A stretch of DNA of 64,000 bases from Tepidimonas ignava (lineage in GTDB: Bacteria; Pseudomonadota; Gammaproteobacteria; Burkholderiales; Burkholderiaceae_C), in contig NZ_SMAH01000004.1 in NCBI RefSeq assembly GCF_004342625.1, positions 62,001 through 126,000 of the forward strand, read 5' to 3'. Positions within the stretch are counted from its first letter, which is position 1. Each line of letters begins with the position of its first letter. The notes under the pieces were generated by a model. The model made no database searches. It was not told where the DNA came from and was given only the letters and a program-made list of their open reading frames with translations. Below, in pieces: positions 16,357-24,895 of this stretch. Made by a program: the position numbers and the translations under genes.

Positions 16357-17124
16357 TCACTTGACGTCTTTCCAATAGGCGGCGTTGAGGCGCCAGGCCA
16401 CCACGGTGAACAGGCCCAGGAAAATCATGACCCACACGCCCAGCCGCACGCGGCTGTTTTTGACCGGCTCGCCCATCCACTCCAGGTAGGCCACCAGGTC
16501 CGCCACCGTGCGGTCGTACTCCTCCGGCGTCAGCAGGCCGGGCTTGACCTGCTCCCAGCCCTTGAAGACCTCGGCCTCGTGGCCGTGGCTGGCCACTTTT
16601 TCGAAGATGGGCTTGCGCTCGCCCTGCAGCTCCCACAGCGGGTGCGGCATGCCGATGTTGTGGAACACCACGTTGTTCCAACCGGTGGGCCGGTTGGGGT
16701 CACGGTAGTAGCCGCGCAGCAGCGTGTACAGGTAGTCCGCGCCGCTGTAGCCGTGGCCAGCGCGCGAGCGCGCCACCAGCGACAGGTCCGGCGGCTGCGC
16801 GCCGAACCACGCCTTGGCCTGCTGCGGCGAAATCGCCGCCACCATCGGGTCCCCCACCTTTTCGGTGGTGAACATCAGGTTTTCCTTGATCTGCTTTTCG
16901 GTCAGGCCCAGCTCGGTCAGGCGGTTGTAACGCACGAACGACGCCGAGTGGCAGCTCAGGCAGTAGTTGACGAAGATCTTGGCGCCGTGCTGCAGCGCCG
17001 CTTGGTCGTTGGTCAGGCGCGGCGCCTTGTCCATCGGGAAGTTGGTGCCTGCCGCGTGCACCGCGGTGTGGGCGCCCAGCAGAGCACCCAGCGCCAGCAG
17101 ACCCGTTGCGATCCATCGTTTCAT
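16357..17124 (-). CDS. petC: Ubiquinol--cytochrome c reductase, cytochrome c1
   Basis: Cytochrome c1 accepts electrons from the Rieske centre of the bc1 complex and passes them to soluble cytochrome c in the periplasm. The 255-residue precursor has a cleavable signal (about 1-25, ending AVHAA), one covalent heme site CLSCH (C55, C58, H59), an IGMPHP stretch that likely supplies the axial Met, and a C-terminal anchor helix (VWVMIFLGLFTVVAWRL). It follows petB by 35 bases in the petABC operon and is closed by the terminator at 16273-16314. Heme attachment probably depends on the ccsB/resB genes at the right end of the window. Confidence 0.96.
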   Translation of the reverse strand: MKRWIATGLLALGALLGAHTAVHAAGTNFPMDKAPRLTNDQAALQHGAKIFVNYCLSCHSASFVRYNRLTELGLTEKQIKENLMFTTEKVGDPMVAAISPQQAKAWFGAQPPDLSLVARSRAGHGYSGADYLYTLLRGYYRDPNRPTGWNNVVFHNIGMPHPLWELQGERKPIFEKVASHGHEAEVFKGWEQVKPGLLTPEEYDRTVADLVAYLEWMGEPVKNSRVRLGVWVMIFLGLFTVVAWRLNAAYWKDVK

Positions 17125-17159
17125 GGCCAATGCCTTTCTCCTCGATCGGTGGTGCCCGT

Positions 17160-18581
17160 TCAGTGGGGCTGGAAGGTCACACGCGCGGGCACGGGCTTGA
17201 ATTCGCCCAGTCGGCTCCACCACGGCATCAGCAGGAAGAAGCCAAAGTAAAACAGCGTGCCAGCTTGGCTGATGCGCTCACCCACCGGCGAGGGCGGCTG
17301 CACCCCCAGGTAGCCCAGGATCAGGAAGTTGATGATGAACAGACCGTAGAGCCACTTGTTCCAGTTCGGGCGGTAGCGGATCGACTTGACCGGGCTGTTG
17401 TCCAGCCAGGGCAGGAAGAACAGCACGACGACCGCGCCACCCATCACCACCACGCCCCAGAACTTGGCGTCGATGGTCAGCATCAGCGCCGCCAGCACGA
17501 CCGCGCCGCCCAGCATCGCCGCCTTGCCCAACGCGCCGTAGCCCGACTTGAGCGCCCCCAGCAGCGCGCCCAGCAGCACCACCGCCACCAGCACGTACAT
17601 CATCTCGGTGGTGGTGGCCCGCAGCATCGAGTAAAACGGCGTGAAGTACCACACCGGCGCGATGTGCGGCGGCGTCACCATCGGGTCGGCCGGAATGAAG
17701 TTGTTGAACTCCAGGAAGTAGCCACCCGCTTCGGGCGCGAAGAACACCACCGCGGCAAACACCAGCAGGAACACCGACACGCCCAGGATGTCGTGGATGG
17801 TGTAGTACGGGTGGAACGGGATGCCGTCCAGCGGCTTGCCGTCCGGCCCCTTGGTGGCCTTGATCTCGATGCCGTCGGGGTTGTTGGAGCCGACTTCGTG
17901 CAGCGCGATGATGTGCGCCACCACCAGCCCCAGCAGCACCAGCGGAATGGCGATGACGTGGAAGCTGAAGAAGCGGTTCAGCGTGGCGTCGGACACCACG
18001 TAGTCGCCGCGGATCCAGATCGCCAGGTCAGGCCCGATGAACGGGATGGCCGAGAACAGGTTGACGATCACCTGCGCGCCCCAGTACGACATCTGGCCCC
18101 ACGGCAGCAGGTAGCCAAAGAACGCCTCGGCCATCAGGCACAGGAAGATCGCCACGCCGAAGATCCACACCAGCTCGCGCGGCTTGCGGTACGAGCCGTA
18201 GATGAGGCCGCGCCACATGTGCAGGTACACGACGATGAAAAACGCCGACGCCCCCGTGGAGTGCATGTAGCGGATCAACCAACCCCAGGGGACGTCGCGC
18301 ATGATGTACTCGACCGACGCGAACGCCACCGGCACCCCCGCGGCGTTGAGCGAGGCGTCGGGCTTGTAGTGCATGACGAGGAAAATGCCGGTGACGATCT
18401 GGATCACCAGCACCAGCATCGCCAGCGAGCCGAAGAAGTACCAGACGTTGAAGTTCTTCGGCGCGTAGTACTCCGACATGTGCTCCTTGTACATCTTCGA
18501 CAACGGGAAGCGGTTGTCGATCCAGGTCAGGAGCTTTTCGGCGCGCGTGGCGTTGGGGGGGGCTTCCTTGAATTCGGCCAT
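17160..18581 (-). CDS. petB: Ubiquinol--cytochrome c reductase, cytochrome b
   Basis: Cytochrome b holds the two b hemes and the quinone sites of the bc1 complex. The 473-residue protein has about eight or nine hydrophobic helices. The heme ligands are H107 and H121 in helix B (YMHSTG, YLHMW) and H208 and H223 in helix D. The Qo-site motif is PVWY at 309-312, a known variant of PEWY. It is longer than E-type minimal cytochromes b because of an extra C-terminal helix region, which is usual in betaproteobacteria. It sits between petA and petC with 42- and 35-base gaps. Confidence 0.97.
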   Translation of the reverse strand: MAEFKEAPPNATRAEKLLTWIDNRFPLSKMYKEHMSEYYAPKNFNVWYFFGSLAMLVLVIQIVTGIFLVMHYKPDASLNAAGVPVAFASVEYIMRDVPWGWLIRYMHSTGASAFFIVVYLHMWRGLIYGSYRKPRELVWIFGVAIFLCLMAEAFFGYLLPWGQMSYWGAQVIVNLFSAIPFIGPDLAIWIRGDYVVSDATLNRFFSFHVIAIPLVLLGLVVAHIIALHEVGSNNPDGIEIKATKGPDGKPLDGIPFHPYYTIHDILGVSVFLLVFAAVVFFAPEAGGYFLEFNNFIPADPMVTPPHIAPVWYFTPFYSMLRATTTEMMYVLVAVVLLGALLGALKSGYGALGKAAMLGGAVVLAALMLTIDAKFWGVVVMGGAVVVLFFLPWLDNSPVKSIRYRPNWNKWLYGLFIINFLILGYLGVQPPSPVGERISQAGTLFYFGFFLLMPWWSRLGEFKPVPARVTFQPH

Positions 18582-18623
18582 GGTGGTTCCCTTGAGCTTA
18601 CAGGCGGGCGTGGCAGCGGTGCG

Positions 18624-19223
18624 TCAAGCCTTGGGCGGATCCTCGCCGATCAGCACCACGGTGTCGGACACGTAGTGGTGCGGCGGAATCTCCAGGTTGT
18701 CCGGCGCCGGCTTGTTCTTGAACACGCGCCCGGCCATGTCGAACGTGGAGCCGTGGCAGGGGCACAAAAAGCCGCCTTGCCAGTCGTCGGGCAGCGACGG
18801 CTGCGGGCCGGGCTGCAGCTTGTCCACCGGCGAGCATCCCAGGTGCGTGCAAATGCCCACCGCCACCAGGTACTCGGGCTTGATCGAGCGATGCCGGTTT
18901 TGCGCGTACGGCGGCGTCGGGTACGCCTTGCGCTCGGAGTTGGGGTCGGCCAGCTGCGGCTCGACCTTTTCCAGCGAGGCGAGCTGCTCGGGCGTGCGGC
19001 GCATGATCCATACCGGCTTGCCGCGCCACTCGACGACGATTTTTTCGCCCGGCTGCAGCTTGGACACGTCCACCTCGACCGAGGCGCCTGCGGCTTTGGC
19101 CCGTTCCGAGGGCGCCAACGAGCTGACGAAGGGCACGAGGGTGGCGACGGTGCCGGCACCGCCCACGGCGCCCGCGGTGATGAGCCAGGTTCGGCGTTGG
19201 GGATCGACGGTGGCTTCGCTCAT
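18624..19223 (-). CDS. petA: Ubiquinol--cytochrome c reductase, Rieske iron-sulfur subunit
   Basis: The Rieske protein carries the high-potential 2Fe-2S cluster that takes the first electron from ubiquinol. The 199-residue protein has cluster ligands in CTHLGC (C125, H127, C130) and CPCHGS (C154, C156, H157). The N-terminus has a twin-arginine motif PQRRTWL followed by a membrane helix (about 13-35), the classical uncleaved Tat signal anchor; tatABC is in the same window. The start at 19223 was chosen over a longer frame lacking a signal. It is the first gene of petABC. Confidence 0.97.
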   Translation of the reverse strand: MSEATVDPQRRTWLITAGAVGGAGTVATLVPFVSSLAPSERAKAAGASVEVDVSKLQPGEKIVVEWRGKPVWIMRRTPEQLASLEKVEPQLADPNSERKAYPTPPYAQNRHRSIKPEYLVAVGICTHLGCSPVDKLQPGPQPSLPDDWQGGFLCPCHGSTFDMAGRVFKNKPAPDNLEIPPHHYVSDTVVLIGEDPPKA

Positions 19224-19321
19224 GGGGGAAGACTCTCCGGGTGGGGATGACACAGCCGCCAACGGCACGGAACCGCGCCAGCGCGGCGCCGTCCCAGCCT
19301 GCTGATGGCAGACCATCCGGC

Positions 19322-19327
19322 ATTGTA
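19322..19327 (-). promoter_or_regulatory. Candidate -10 element of petABC
   Basis: TACAAT on the minus strand lies in the 120-base gap between pdxA and petA, leaving a leader of roughly 90 bases ahead of the petA ATG. The -35 side is not near consensus. The rest of the gap shows nothing else that I can name. Confidence 0.3.
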
Positions 19328-19343
19328 AAGGAACGGCTGGGGA

Positions 19344-20387
19344 TTACCCTGACGGGCGCGCCTCCTCGGTGACGGGTGAGGCCGCCTGCAGCGCGGCGCG
19401 TATGGCGGCTTCCAGGCTGGACGGGTCGGCCACGCCGCGGCCGGCGATCTCGAACGCCGTGCCGTGGTCGGGGCTGGTGCGCACAAACGGCAAACCCAGC
19501 GTCGTGTTGACGCCGCCCTCCCAGCCCAGGTACTTGACCGGGATCAAACCCTGGTCGTGGTACATGGCCACGACGACATCGAACTCGCCGCGGCGCGCGC
19601 GCATGAACACGGTGTCGGGCGGGTACGGACCGCTGACGTCCCAGCCGCGCGCCCGGGCGCGGGCCACGGCCGGGACGATGATGTCGAGCTCCTCGCGGCC
19701 GAACAGGCCGCCTTCGCCGGCGTGCGGGTTGAGTCCGGCCACGGCGATGCGGCAACGCGCCCAGCGCAGCACCTCGGTGAAGTGGCGCTGCACCACCGCC
19801 AGCGTCTCGTCCAGGCGCGCGGGCGTCAGCAGCTCGATGGCGTGCCGCAACGGCACGTGGATGCTGACCAGCACCGTGCGCAGCTCGGCGTTGTGCAGCA
19901 TCATGCGCACGGGCAGCTGCTCGGGCGTCAGACCCAGGTGGCGCGCGGCCAGGGCCTGCAGCAGCTCGGTGTGGCCGGGCACGTCGAGGCCGGCCGCGGC
20001 CAGCGCCGCCTTGTTCAGCGGTGCGGTGACCACGGCGCTGACCTCACCGCGCAGCGCCGCTTCGGCCGCCAGCGTCACGGCGTCGGCGGCGGCACGGCCG
20101 GCCGCCGCGCTCACCTGCCCCCAGGCGGGCAACGCCGCCAACGTCACCGCCGGCCACAGCGGCACCACCCCTGGCGGCACGTGCGCGGCGTCGGCCGGCC
20201 CGTCCAGCTCGGCGATCGGCAGCAGGCCGCCCGTGACGGCCGCGGCGCGCCTCAACACCGCCAGGTCGCCGATGACGACGCAGCGCGACGACCACGTCGG
20301 CTGGCGACGAAACACCTGGGTGATGAGCTCCGGGCCGATGCCGGCGGCGTCGCCCATCGTGATGGCGATCGGGGCGGAAGGTGGCAT
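19344..20387 (-). CDS. pdxA: 4-hydroxythreonine-4-phosphate dehydrogenase
   Basis: PdxA oxidises 4-phosphohydroxy-L-threonine in the DXP-dependent route to pyridoxal phosphate. The 347-residue product opens with IAITMGDAAGIGPELI, which is diagnostic, and has VTAPLNKAAL, the zinc-ligand stretch VPGHTELL, and the late MYHDQGLIPVKYLG with LPFVRTSPDHGTAF. The ATG at 20387 lies 7 bases after the stop of the Nif3-like gene, so the two are likely cotranscribed. In many proteobacteria pdxA instead precedes ksgA, so this location differs from E. coli. Confidence 0.96.
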   Translation of the reverse strand: MPPSAPIAITMGDAAGIGPELITQVFRRQPTWSSRCVVIGDLAVLRRAAAVTGGLLPIAELDGPADAAHVPPGVVPLWPAVTLAALPAWGQVSAAAGRAAADAVTLAAEAALRGEVSAVVTAPLNKAALAAAGLDVPGHTELLQALAARHLGLTPEQLPVRMMLHNAELRTVLVSIHVPLRHAIELLTPARLDETLAVVQRHFTEVLRWARCRIAVAGLNPHAGEGGLFGREELDIIVPAVARARARGWDVSGPYPPDTVFMRARRGEFDVVVAMYHDQGLIPVKYLGWEGGVNTTLGLPFVRTSPDHGTAFEIAGRGVADPSSLEAAIRAALQAASPVTEEARPSG

Positions 20388-20394
20388 GGGGGGC

Positions 20395-21186
20395 TCAGGC
20401 CGGGTTGTCGATGTCGATGAAGCGGTGCGCCAGCCCGAAGCGCTCGGCCAGCCACGCGCCCAGCGCCGGCGCGCCGTAGCGCTCGGTGGCGTGGTGGCCG
20501 CAGGCGTAAAACGCCACGCCGGTTTCGCGCGCCAGGTGAGCCTGCGGCTCGGAGATTTCGCCGGTGATGAACGCGTCCACCCCGGCGGCCAACGCGGCTT
20601 CAAAATACCCTTGCGCGCCGCCGCTGCACCAGGCCACGCGCCCTATTGGCCGCCCATCACCCGGCACCCACACCGGCGTGCGCCCCAGCACGCGCTCGAG
20701 GTGCCCCGCCAGCGCCGTGGCCTCCGTCACGGGGCTGCGCCCCAGAAACACGAGCTGCTGCTCACCGCAGCGCTGCCACGTCTCGCCCTCCGGCGCGAAC
20801 CCCAGTCGCTGCGCCAGTTGCGCGTTGTTGCCCAGCTGCGGGTGGGCGTCCAGCGGCAGGTGGTACGCCAGCAGGCTGATGTCGTGCACCAGCAGCCGCT
20901 GCAACCGCGTCTTGAGCCAGCCGGTCACCGTGCCACGCTGGCCGCGCCAGAACAGGCCGTGATGCACGACGATGGCGTCGGCGCCGTCCTCAATGGCCGC
21001 CTCGATCAGGGCCAGGCTGGCGGTCACGCCGCTGACGACGCGGCGCACGGTGGGACGGCCCTGCACCTGCAGGCCGTTGGGTCCGTAATCCTGAAACCGG
21101 GCCGGCTCCAGCAGCCCGTCCAACGCGGCAACCAGGTCGTCCAGCGCAACCGCGCCACGCGCAGCTTCGTCGATGGTGGTGCTCAT
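20395..21186 (-). CDS. Nif3-like dinuclear metal-centre protein
   Basis: This 263-residue protein belongs to the NIF3/YbgI family, which forms toroidal hexamers with a two-metal site. Expected ligands are visible: VVHHGLFW near residue 75, and GVDAFITGE followed by ACGHHATERYG near the C-terminus. It is of the compact bacterial form without the PII-like insert. Family members have been linked to GTP cyclohydrolase-like or hydrolase activity, but no cellular role is firm. The ATG at 21186 is preferred over a longer, arginine-rich upstream frame. It lies directly upstream of pdxA. Confidence 0.9.
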   Translation of the reverse strand: MSTTIDEAARGAVALDDLVAALDGLLEPARFQDYGPNGLQVQGRPTVRRVVSGVTASLALIEAAIEDGADAIVVHHGLFWRGQRGTVTGWLKTRLQRLLVHDISLLAYHLPLDAHPQLGNNAQLAQRLGFAPEGETWQRCGEQQLVFLGRSPVTEATALAGHLERVLGRTPVWVPGDGRPIGRVAWCSGGAQGYFEAALAAGVDAFITGEISEPQAHLARETGVAFYACGHHATERYGAPALGAWLAERFGLAHRFIDIDNPA

Positions 21187-21238
21187 GCGCGCATTGTCGC
21201 ATCCGCACCACGCTGCGCGCCCCCCAAGGGCGGTGTGG

Positions 21239-21388
21239 TCACCCGCCGCGGCGCGCGTCGCGCTCGGACTCGGCGATCTTGCGCGCGAAGAAGCGCGAGA
21301 ACCACCACCCCATGACGATGACAAAGGCGATCACCCCCAGGCTCATCAGGCCGTAATCGGTCGAAAAAAGATCGACAATCGCTTTCAT
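21239..21388 (-). CDS. Small single-pass membrane protein (DUF3149-like)
   Basis: This 49-residue ORF encodes one hydrophobic helix (LGVIAFVIVMGWWFSRFF) after a short front, MKAIVDLFSTDYG, and ends with a charged ESERDARRGG tail. It matches my recollection of the DUF3149 family of small betaproteobacterial membrane proteins. The start at 21388 was chosen because the residues before it in the longer frame are not family-like. It lies 52 bases upstream of the Nif3-like gene on the same strand and divergent from the DegS-like gene. Function unknown. Confidence 0.7.
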   Translation of the reverse strand: MKAIVDLFSTDYGLMSLGVIAFVIVMGWWFSRFFARKIAESERDARRGG

Positions 21389-21456
21389 GTGCCGTGCTCC
21401 TCGATGCCTTCGTTGCGCACCGAGGATCATTGAAACCCGAAACGCACGGCGGCGAA

Positions 21457-21470
21457 TTGACCCACGTCAA
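21457..21470. promoter_or_regulatory. FNR/CRP-type palindrome (TTGAC-N4-GTCAA)
   Basis: A perfect inverted repeat TTGAC-CCAC-GTCAA sits in the divergent gap between the 49-residue membrane protein and the DegS-like gene. It differs by one base per half from the FNR consensus TTGAT-N4-ATCAA, with the same 4-base spacer, so it could bind an FNR/Anr/Dnr-type regulator. It is centred about 51 bases before the protease ATG and 76 before the small protein ATG. Binding is inferred only from the pattern. Confidence 0.35.
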
Positions 21471-21514
21471 CCCCATCGCCGGTGGGGTTGGCGGCGGCCC
21501 AGGTGGGGTGAACG

Positions 21515-22660
21515 ATGCGACGGTGGTGGTTGGTGTTTGCGCAAACGGTGACGGTGCTGCTGGCGGCGTGGTTCGTGGTGGCGACGCTGCGGCCGCAGTG
21601 GCTGGCCCGTCCCGGGGCGCTGGTGCGCAGCATCCCGGTGCTGGAAACGGCCGACCCCGCGCGCAGCCCCATGGTCGAAGCGACCAGCTTGGCCCCCGCC
21701 GCCCACGCCGCCGCGCCGGCGGTGGTGAGCATCTCAACCACCGTGCGCGCCACCAACCCGCACGCCGACGAGCCGTGGTGGCGCGATTTTTTTGGCGACC
21801 GCGGTGACGCCGAGCCGCCCAACGGACTGGGCTCGGGCGTCATCGTCAGCCCGGCCGGCTACATCCTGACCAACAACCACGTCGTCGAGGGCGCCGACGA
21901 GATCGTCGTGCAACTCAGCGACGGCCGCCAGGCCACGGCGCAGGTCATCGGCACCGACCCCGACACCGACCTGGCGGTGCTGCGCGTGACGCTGGCGGAC
22001 CTGCCCACCATCGTGTTGGGCCGCAGCGACACGCTGCAGGTGGGCGACCGCGTGCTGGCCATCGGCAACCCGTTCGGGGTCGGGCAGACCGTCACCGCCG
22101 GCATCGTCAGCGCGCTGGGACGCAGCCAGCTCGGGCTCAACACGTTCGAAAATTTCATCCAAACCGACGCCGCCATCAACCCGGGCAACTCCGGCGGCGC
22201 GCTGGTGGACGCCGAAGGGCGGCTGGTGGGCATCAACACCGCGATCTTTTCGCGCTCGGGGGGCTCGATGGGCATCGGCTTTGCGATCCCGATCGACACC
22301 GCCCGCGGCGTCATGGAGGCCATCGTGCGCGACGGCAGCGTGACGCGCGGCTGGATCGGGGTGGAGCCGCGCCCGCTGGAGCCGCAGTGGGCCGAGCATC
22401 TGGGCTTGCCCCCAAGCGTGCGCGGCGTGGTGGTGGGCGGCGTGCTGCAGGACGGGCCGGCGGCGCGTGCGGGCGTGGAGCCGGGCGACGTCATCACGCA
22501 CGTGGGCGAGCGTGCGGTGCCCGACGTGCCCGCACTGCTGGCCGCCGTGGCGGCGCTGCCCCCCGGCGAGCCGACCACGCTGACGCTGTGGCGCCAGGGC
22601 CGCGAAATCAAACTGCGCGTGCTGCCCGGCCGGCGTCCCACCGCGCGCGACATGCGCTAA
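21515..22660 (+). CDS. Membrane-anchored DegS-like serine protease with one PDZ domain
   Basis: The 381-residue protein has an N-terminal anchor helix (about 7-24), a trypsin-like domain with catalytic H122 (TNNHVV), D152 (TDLAVL) and S226 (GNSGGAL), and one C-terminal PDZ domain (about 280-372). A single PDZ plus an uncleaved anchor matches DegS rather than DegP/DegQ. In E. coli DegS senses misfolded outer-membrane proteins and cleaves RseA; whether this protein does so is not shown by the context, since no rpoE/rseA genes are nearby. It converges on tatC. Confidence 0.9.
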   Translation: MRRWWLVFAQTVTVLLAAWFVVATLRPQWLARPGALVRSIPVLETADPARSPMVEATSLAPAAHAAAPAVVSISTTVRATNPHADEPWWRDFFGDRGDAEPPNGLGSGVIVSPAGYILTNNHVVEGADEIVVQLSDGRQATAQVIGTDPDTDLAVLRVTLADLPTIVLGRSDTLQVGDRVLAIGNPFGVGQTVTAGIVSALGRSQLGLNTFENFIQTDAAINPGNSGGALVDAEGRLVGINTAIFSRSGGSMGIGFAIPIDTARGVMEAIVRDGSVTRGWIGVEPRPLEPQWAEHLGLPPSVRGVVVGGVLQDGPAARAGVEPGDVITHVGERAVPDVPALLAAVAALPPGEPTTLTLWRQGREIKLRVLPGRRPTARDMR

Positions 22661-22776
22661 GTCGAAGCGCCACCCGGTGCCGCGGCCGACGCCCGGTGGT
22701 CCGCCCCGCGCTTGCCGATCATGTCCATCCACACGTCAACGTCGTCGATCAAGCCGCGCTTGAACGCCTCACGCAC
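22657..22776 (-). CDS. Possible 39-residue ORF downstream of tatC
   Basis: After the tatC stop (22785) an AGGG Shine-Dalgarno-like sequence is followed at 22776 by a GTG that opens 39 codons to a TAG at 22657. The first part (REAFKRGLIDDVDVWMDMIG) reads like a structured amphipathic peptide with sensible codon use for this genome, while the end is Ala/Gly-rich. Its stop overlaps the opposing DegS-like gene by 4 bases. I do not recognise it. It may be a real small protein, a remnant of a larger gene, or chance. Confidence 0.3.
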   Translation of the reverse strand: MREAFKRGLIDDVDVWMDMIGKRGADHRASAAAPGGAST

Positions 22777-22784
22777 CGTGCCCT

Positions 22785-23588
22785 TTACTCACCGGACGAC
22801 GACGCCGGCGCGTCCGCATCCGGCGCGCGGCTGATGCGCGCGTACCAGATCGAGCCCCAGATGCCCAGCTCGTACAGCAGCGTCATCGGCACCGCCAGCG
22901 CGATTTGCGAAATCACGTCCGGCGGTGTGACCACGGCAGCGATGATGAAGGCGATGACGATAAAGTAGCCGCGGAAGGACTTGAGCTTGTCCACCGTGAC
23001 CATCTCGAAGCGCACCAGCAGCATCACCACCACCGGCACCTGGAAGGCCAGCCCAAAGGCCAGGTACAGCGACAGGATCGCCTCCACGTACGAGGCGATG
23101 TCGGGTGTGGCGTTGACGCTGGCCGGGGTCACCCCCTGGATGAAGGCGAACATCTTGTCCAGCACGAAAAACTGCACGAACGCGATGCCCAGGTAGGCCA
23201 GCGCGCTGCCGATGATGATCAGCGGCAGGGCAAAGCGCTTTTCGTGGCTGTACAAGCCCGGCGCCACGAACGCCCATATCTGGTAGATGACCCACGGCAG
23301 CGCCAGCAGCAGCCCGGCCATCATCAGCACCTTCAGCGGCACGAAAAACGGCGTGAACACGCCCACGGCGATCAGCCGCGCGTCGGGTGGCATGTGCGCC
23401 CGGATGGGGGTGGCGATGAGGTCGATCAGGCCGCTAGGGCCGGGCCAAATGGCCAGCAACGCCATCGCCGCCCCGACGCCGTACAGGGCGTACAGGATGC
23501 GGTCGCGCAGCTCCATCAGGTGCGCCACGAACGGCTGCTCGGTGCCGGCCAGCTCGTCGTCGGGGTGCTCGGGGCGGGGGTCGGCCAT
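22785..23588 (-). CDS. tatC: Sec-independent protein translocase subunit TatC
   Basis: TatC is the polytopic receptor of the twin-arginine export system and recognises RR signal peptides together with TatB. The 267-residue protein has six hydrophobic segments and starts with the conserved cytoplasmic stretch EQPFVAHLMELRDRIL; LPWVIYQIWAFVAPGL and GLAFQVPVVVMLLVRF are also family hallmarks, including the conserved Glu/Pro residues. It follows tatB by six bases. Likely clients in this window are PetA (Rieske) and MsrP, both with RR motifs. Confidence 0.97.
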   Translation of the reverse strand: MADPRPEHPDDELAGTEQPFVAHLMELRDRILYALYGVGAAMALLAIWPGPSGLIDLIATPIRAHMPPDARLIAVGVFTPFFVPLKVLMMAGLLLALPWVIYQIWAFVAPGLYSHEKRFALPLIIIGSALAYLGIAFVQFFVLDKMFAFIQGVTPASVNATPDIASYVEAILSLYLAFGLAFQVPVVVMLLVRFEMVTVDKLKSFRGYFIVIAFIIAAVVTPPDVISQIALAVPMTLLYELGIWGSIWYARISRAPDADAPASSSGE

Positions 23589-23594
23589 GACGTC

Positions 23595-24092
23595 TCAGCG
23601 GGGAAGTGTCTTGGGGCGGTAGCGCGCCACGCGCGCCGCGCCGGACAACGCGTAGCGGCGCACCCCGGCGCGCGCCTTGTACCACTGCGGCACGGCCTGC
23701 CGTTTGAGGCGGAAATTCTTTTTCGGGCGCTTGTACTCGGGGTACAGCGGGCTGCCCAGCGCGGCCAAATCGGCGCTGACGTCGGGCGCCGGGGCGCTGG
23801 CACTCTCAAGCCCGGCGGTCACCTGCGACCACTCGCGCTCGAAGTCGGCGGCGGTCGAGCTGACCTGCGTTTCGACTTCACGCGCGGTCTTTTCCACCGA
23901 CTCCTTCATGCGCTTGAGCTCTTCGAGCTCGATGCTGCGGTTGACCTCGGCCTTGACCTCGGCGACGTAGCGCTGCGCCTTGCCCAGCAGCGCGCCCACC
24001 GTGCGGGCGACGCGCGGCAGCTTCTCGGGGCCGATGACGACCAGCGCCACCACCCCAATGAGGGCGAGCTTGGAAATGCCCAGGTCGATCAT
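23595..24092 (-). CDS. tatB: Sec-independent protein translocase subunit TatB
   Basis: TatB pairs with TatC in the Tat signal-peptide receptor. The 165-residue protein has a single N-terminal helix ([20 protein letters not shown]) with the Glu and the GPEKLPR turn typical of TatB, an amphipathic helix with [20 protein letters not shown], and a long charged C-terminal region ending in a basic cluster. The MIDLGISKL start is standard for TatB and differs from TatA. It lies between tatA (58-base gap) and tatC (6-base gap). Confidence 0.95.
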   Translation of the reverse strand: MIDLGISKLALIGVVALVVIGPEKLPRVARTVGALLGKAQRYVAEVKAEVNRSIELEELKRMKESVEKTAREVETQVSSTAADFEREWSQVTAGLESASAPAPDVSADLAALGSPLYPEYKRPKKNFRLKRQAVPQWYKARAGVRRYALSGAARVARYRPKTLPR

Positions 24093-24150
24093 GACAGGCT
24101 TAACCCATCCGCACCAACACGGCGCCTCACGCCTGCAGGGTCAGGCGTGC

Positions 24151-24387
24151 TCACGACTTGGTCTTGGCGTCGACGTCGATGGTGGTCTTGTCGGTGGCTT
24201 GCTTGTCGGCCGTCACCTGGGGCGCAGGGGCGCTCGTCTCGGGCGTGCTGCCCTGCGCCATGCCATCCTTGAAGCCCTTGACGGCGGCGCCCAAGTCGGA
24301 GCCCAGGTTCTTGAGCTTTTTGGTGCCAAACACCAGCACCACGATCAGCAGCACCACCAGCCAGTGCCAAATCGAAAAACTACCCAT
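24151..24387 (-). CDS. tatA: Sec-independent protein translocase subunit TatA
   Basis: TatA oligomerises to form the translocation element of the Tat system. The 78-residue protein starts [20 protein letters not shown], followed by the [14 protein letters not shown] hinge and amphipathic helix that define TatA, and a short Thr/Ala/Asp tail. The ATG at 24387 was chosen over an upstream alternative start, which adds a non-family leader. A TAGAAT -10-like sequence lies upstream (24441-24436, minus strand), so tatABC may have its own promoter as well as read-through from hinT. Confidence 0.94.
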   Translation of the reverse strand: MGSFSIWHWLVVLLIVVLVFGTKKLKNLGSDLGAAVKGFKDGMAQGSTPETSAPAPQVTADKQATDKTTIDVDAKTKS

Positions 24388-24511
24388 GCTCGACTCCATC
24401 TGGCGGGGCCATGCGCGACCCCGGTTCAACCTTGGATTCTAGGACCTCGCGCGGGTTCGTTGGCACCCACGGGGGTATGCGATTGTGCCGCAAGCGCGCG
24501 CACCTTGCGCA

Positions 24512-24871
24512 TCAGCCCTTGCGCCACGGGCGCGGGCCACCGATGACGTGCACGTGCAGGTGGTGCACCTCCTGGCCACCGTGCTCGCCGGTGTTGCACA
24601 CGATGCGAAAGCCGCCCTGCGGGTAGGGCTGACACCCCTGCTCCAGGGCCAGCCGCGGCGCCAGCACCATCAGGCGTCCCATCAGGCGCTCGTGCTCGGG
24701 CGCCAACTGCGCCATCGACGGGATGTGCTGCTTGGGCACGATCAGAAAGTGCACCGGCGCCCATGGGTGGATGTCGTGAAAGGCGTACAGCTCGTCGTCC
24801 TCGTACACCTTGCGGCTTGGGATCTGGCCGGCGATGATTTTGCAAAAAATGCAGTTCGGGTCCGCGTTCAT
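24512..24871 (-). CDS. hinT: HIT-family nucleoside phosphoramidase (HinT)
   Basis: HinT proteins hydrolyse AMP-lysine and related phosphoramidates, including aminoacyl-adenylates leaking from synthetases. The 119-residue protein opens NADPNCIFCKIIAGQIPS, the classical HinT front with a CxxC pair, and carries the histidine triad HLHVH at 104-108 preceded by NTGEHGGQEVH. A longer frame adds only five residues before MNADPN. It lies between the DUF4870 protein and tatA, an order common in Burkholderiales and likely part of the his-tat transcription unit. Confidence 0.95.
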   Translation of the reverse strand: MNADPNCIFCKIIAGQIPSRKVYEDDELYAFHDIHPWAPVHFLIVPKQHIPSMAQLAPEHERLMGRLMVLAPRLALEQGCQPYPQGGFRIVCNTGEHGGQEVHHLHVHVIGGPRPWRKG

Positions 24872-24895
24872 GGTGCAAGCAGGTGGCAAGGAGGG

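Noticed and set aside
21515-22660. DegP/DegQ-type periplasmic protease
   Set aside because: It has a single PDZ domain and an uncleaved N-terminal anchor, which fits DegS-like proteins better.
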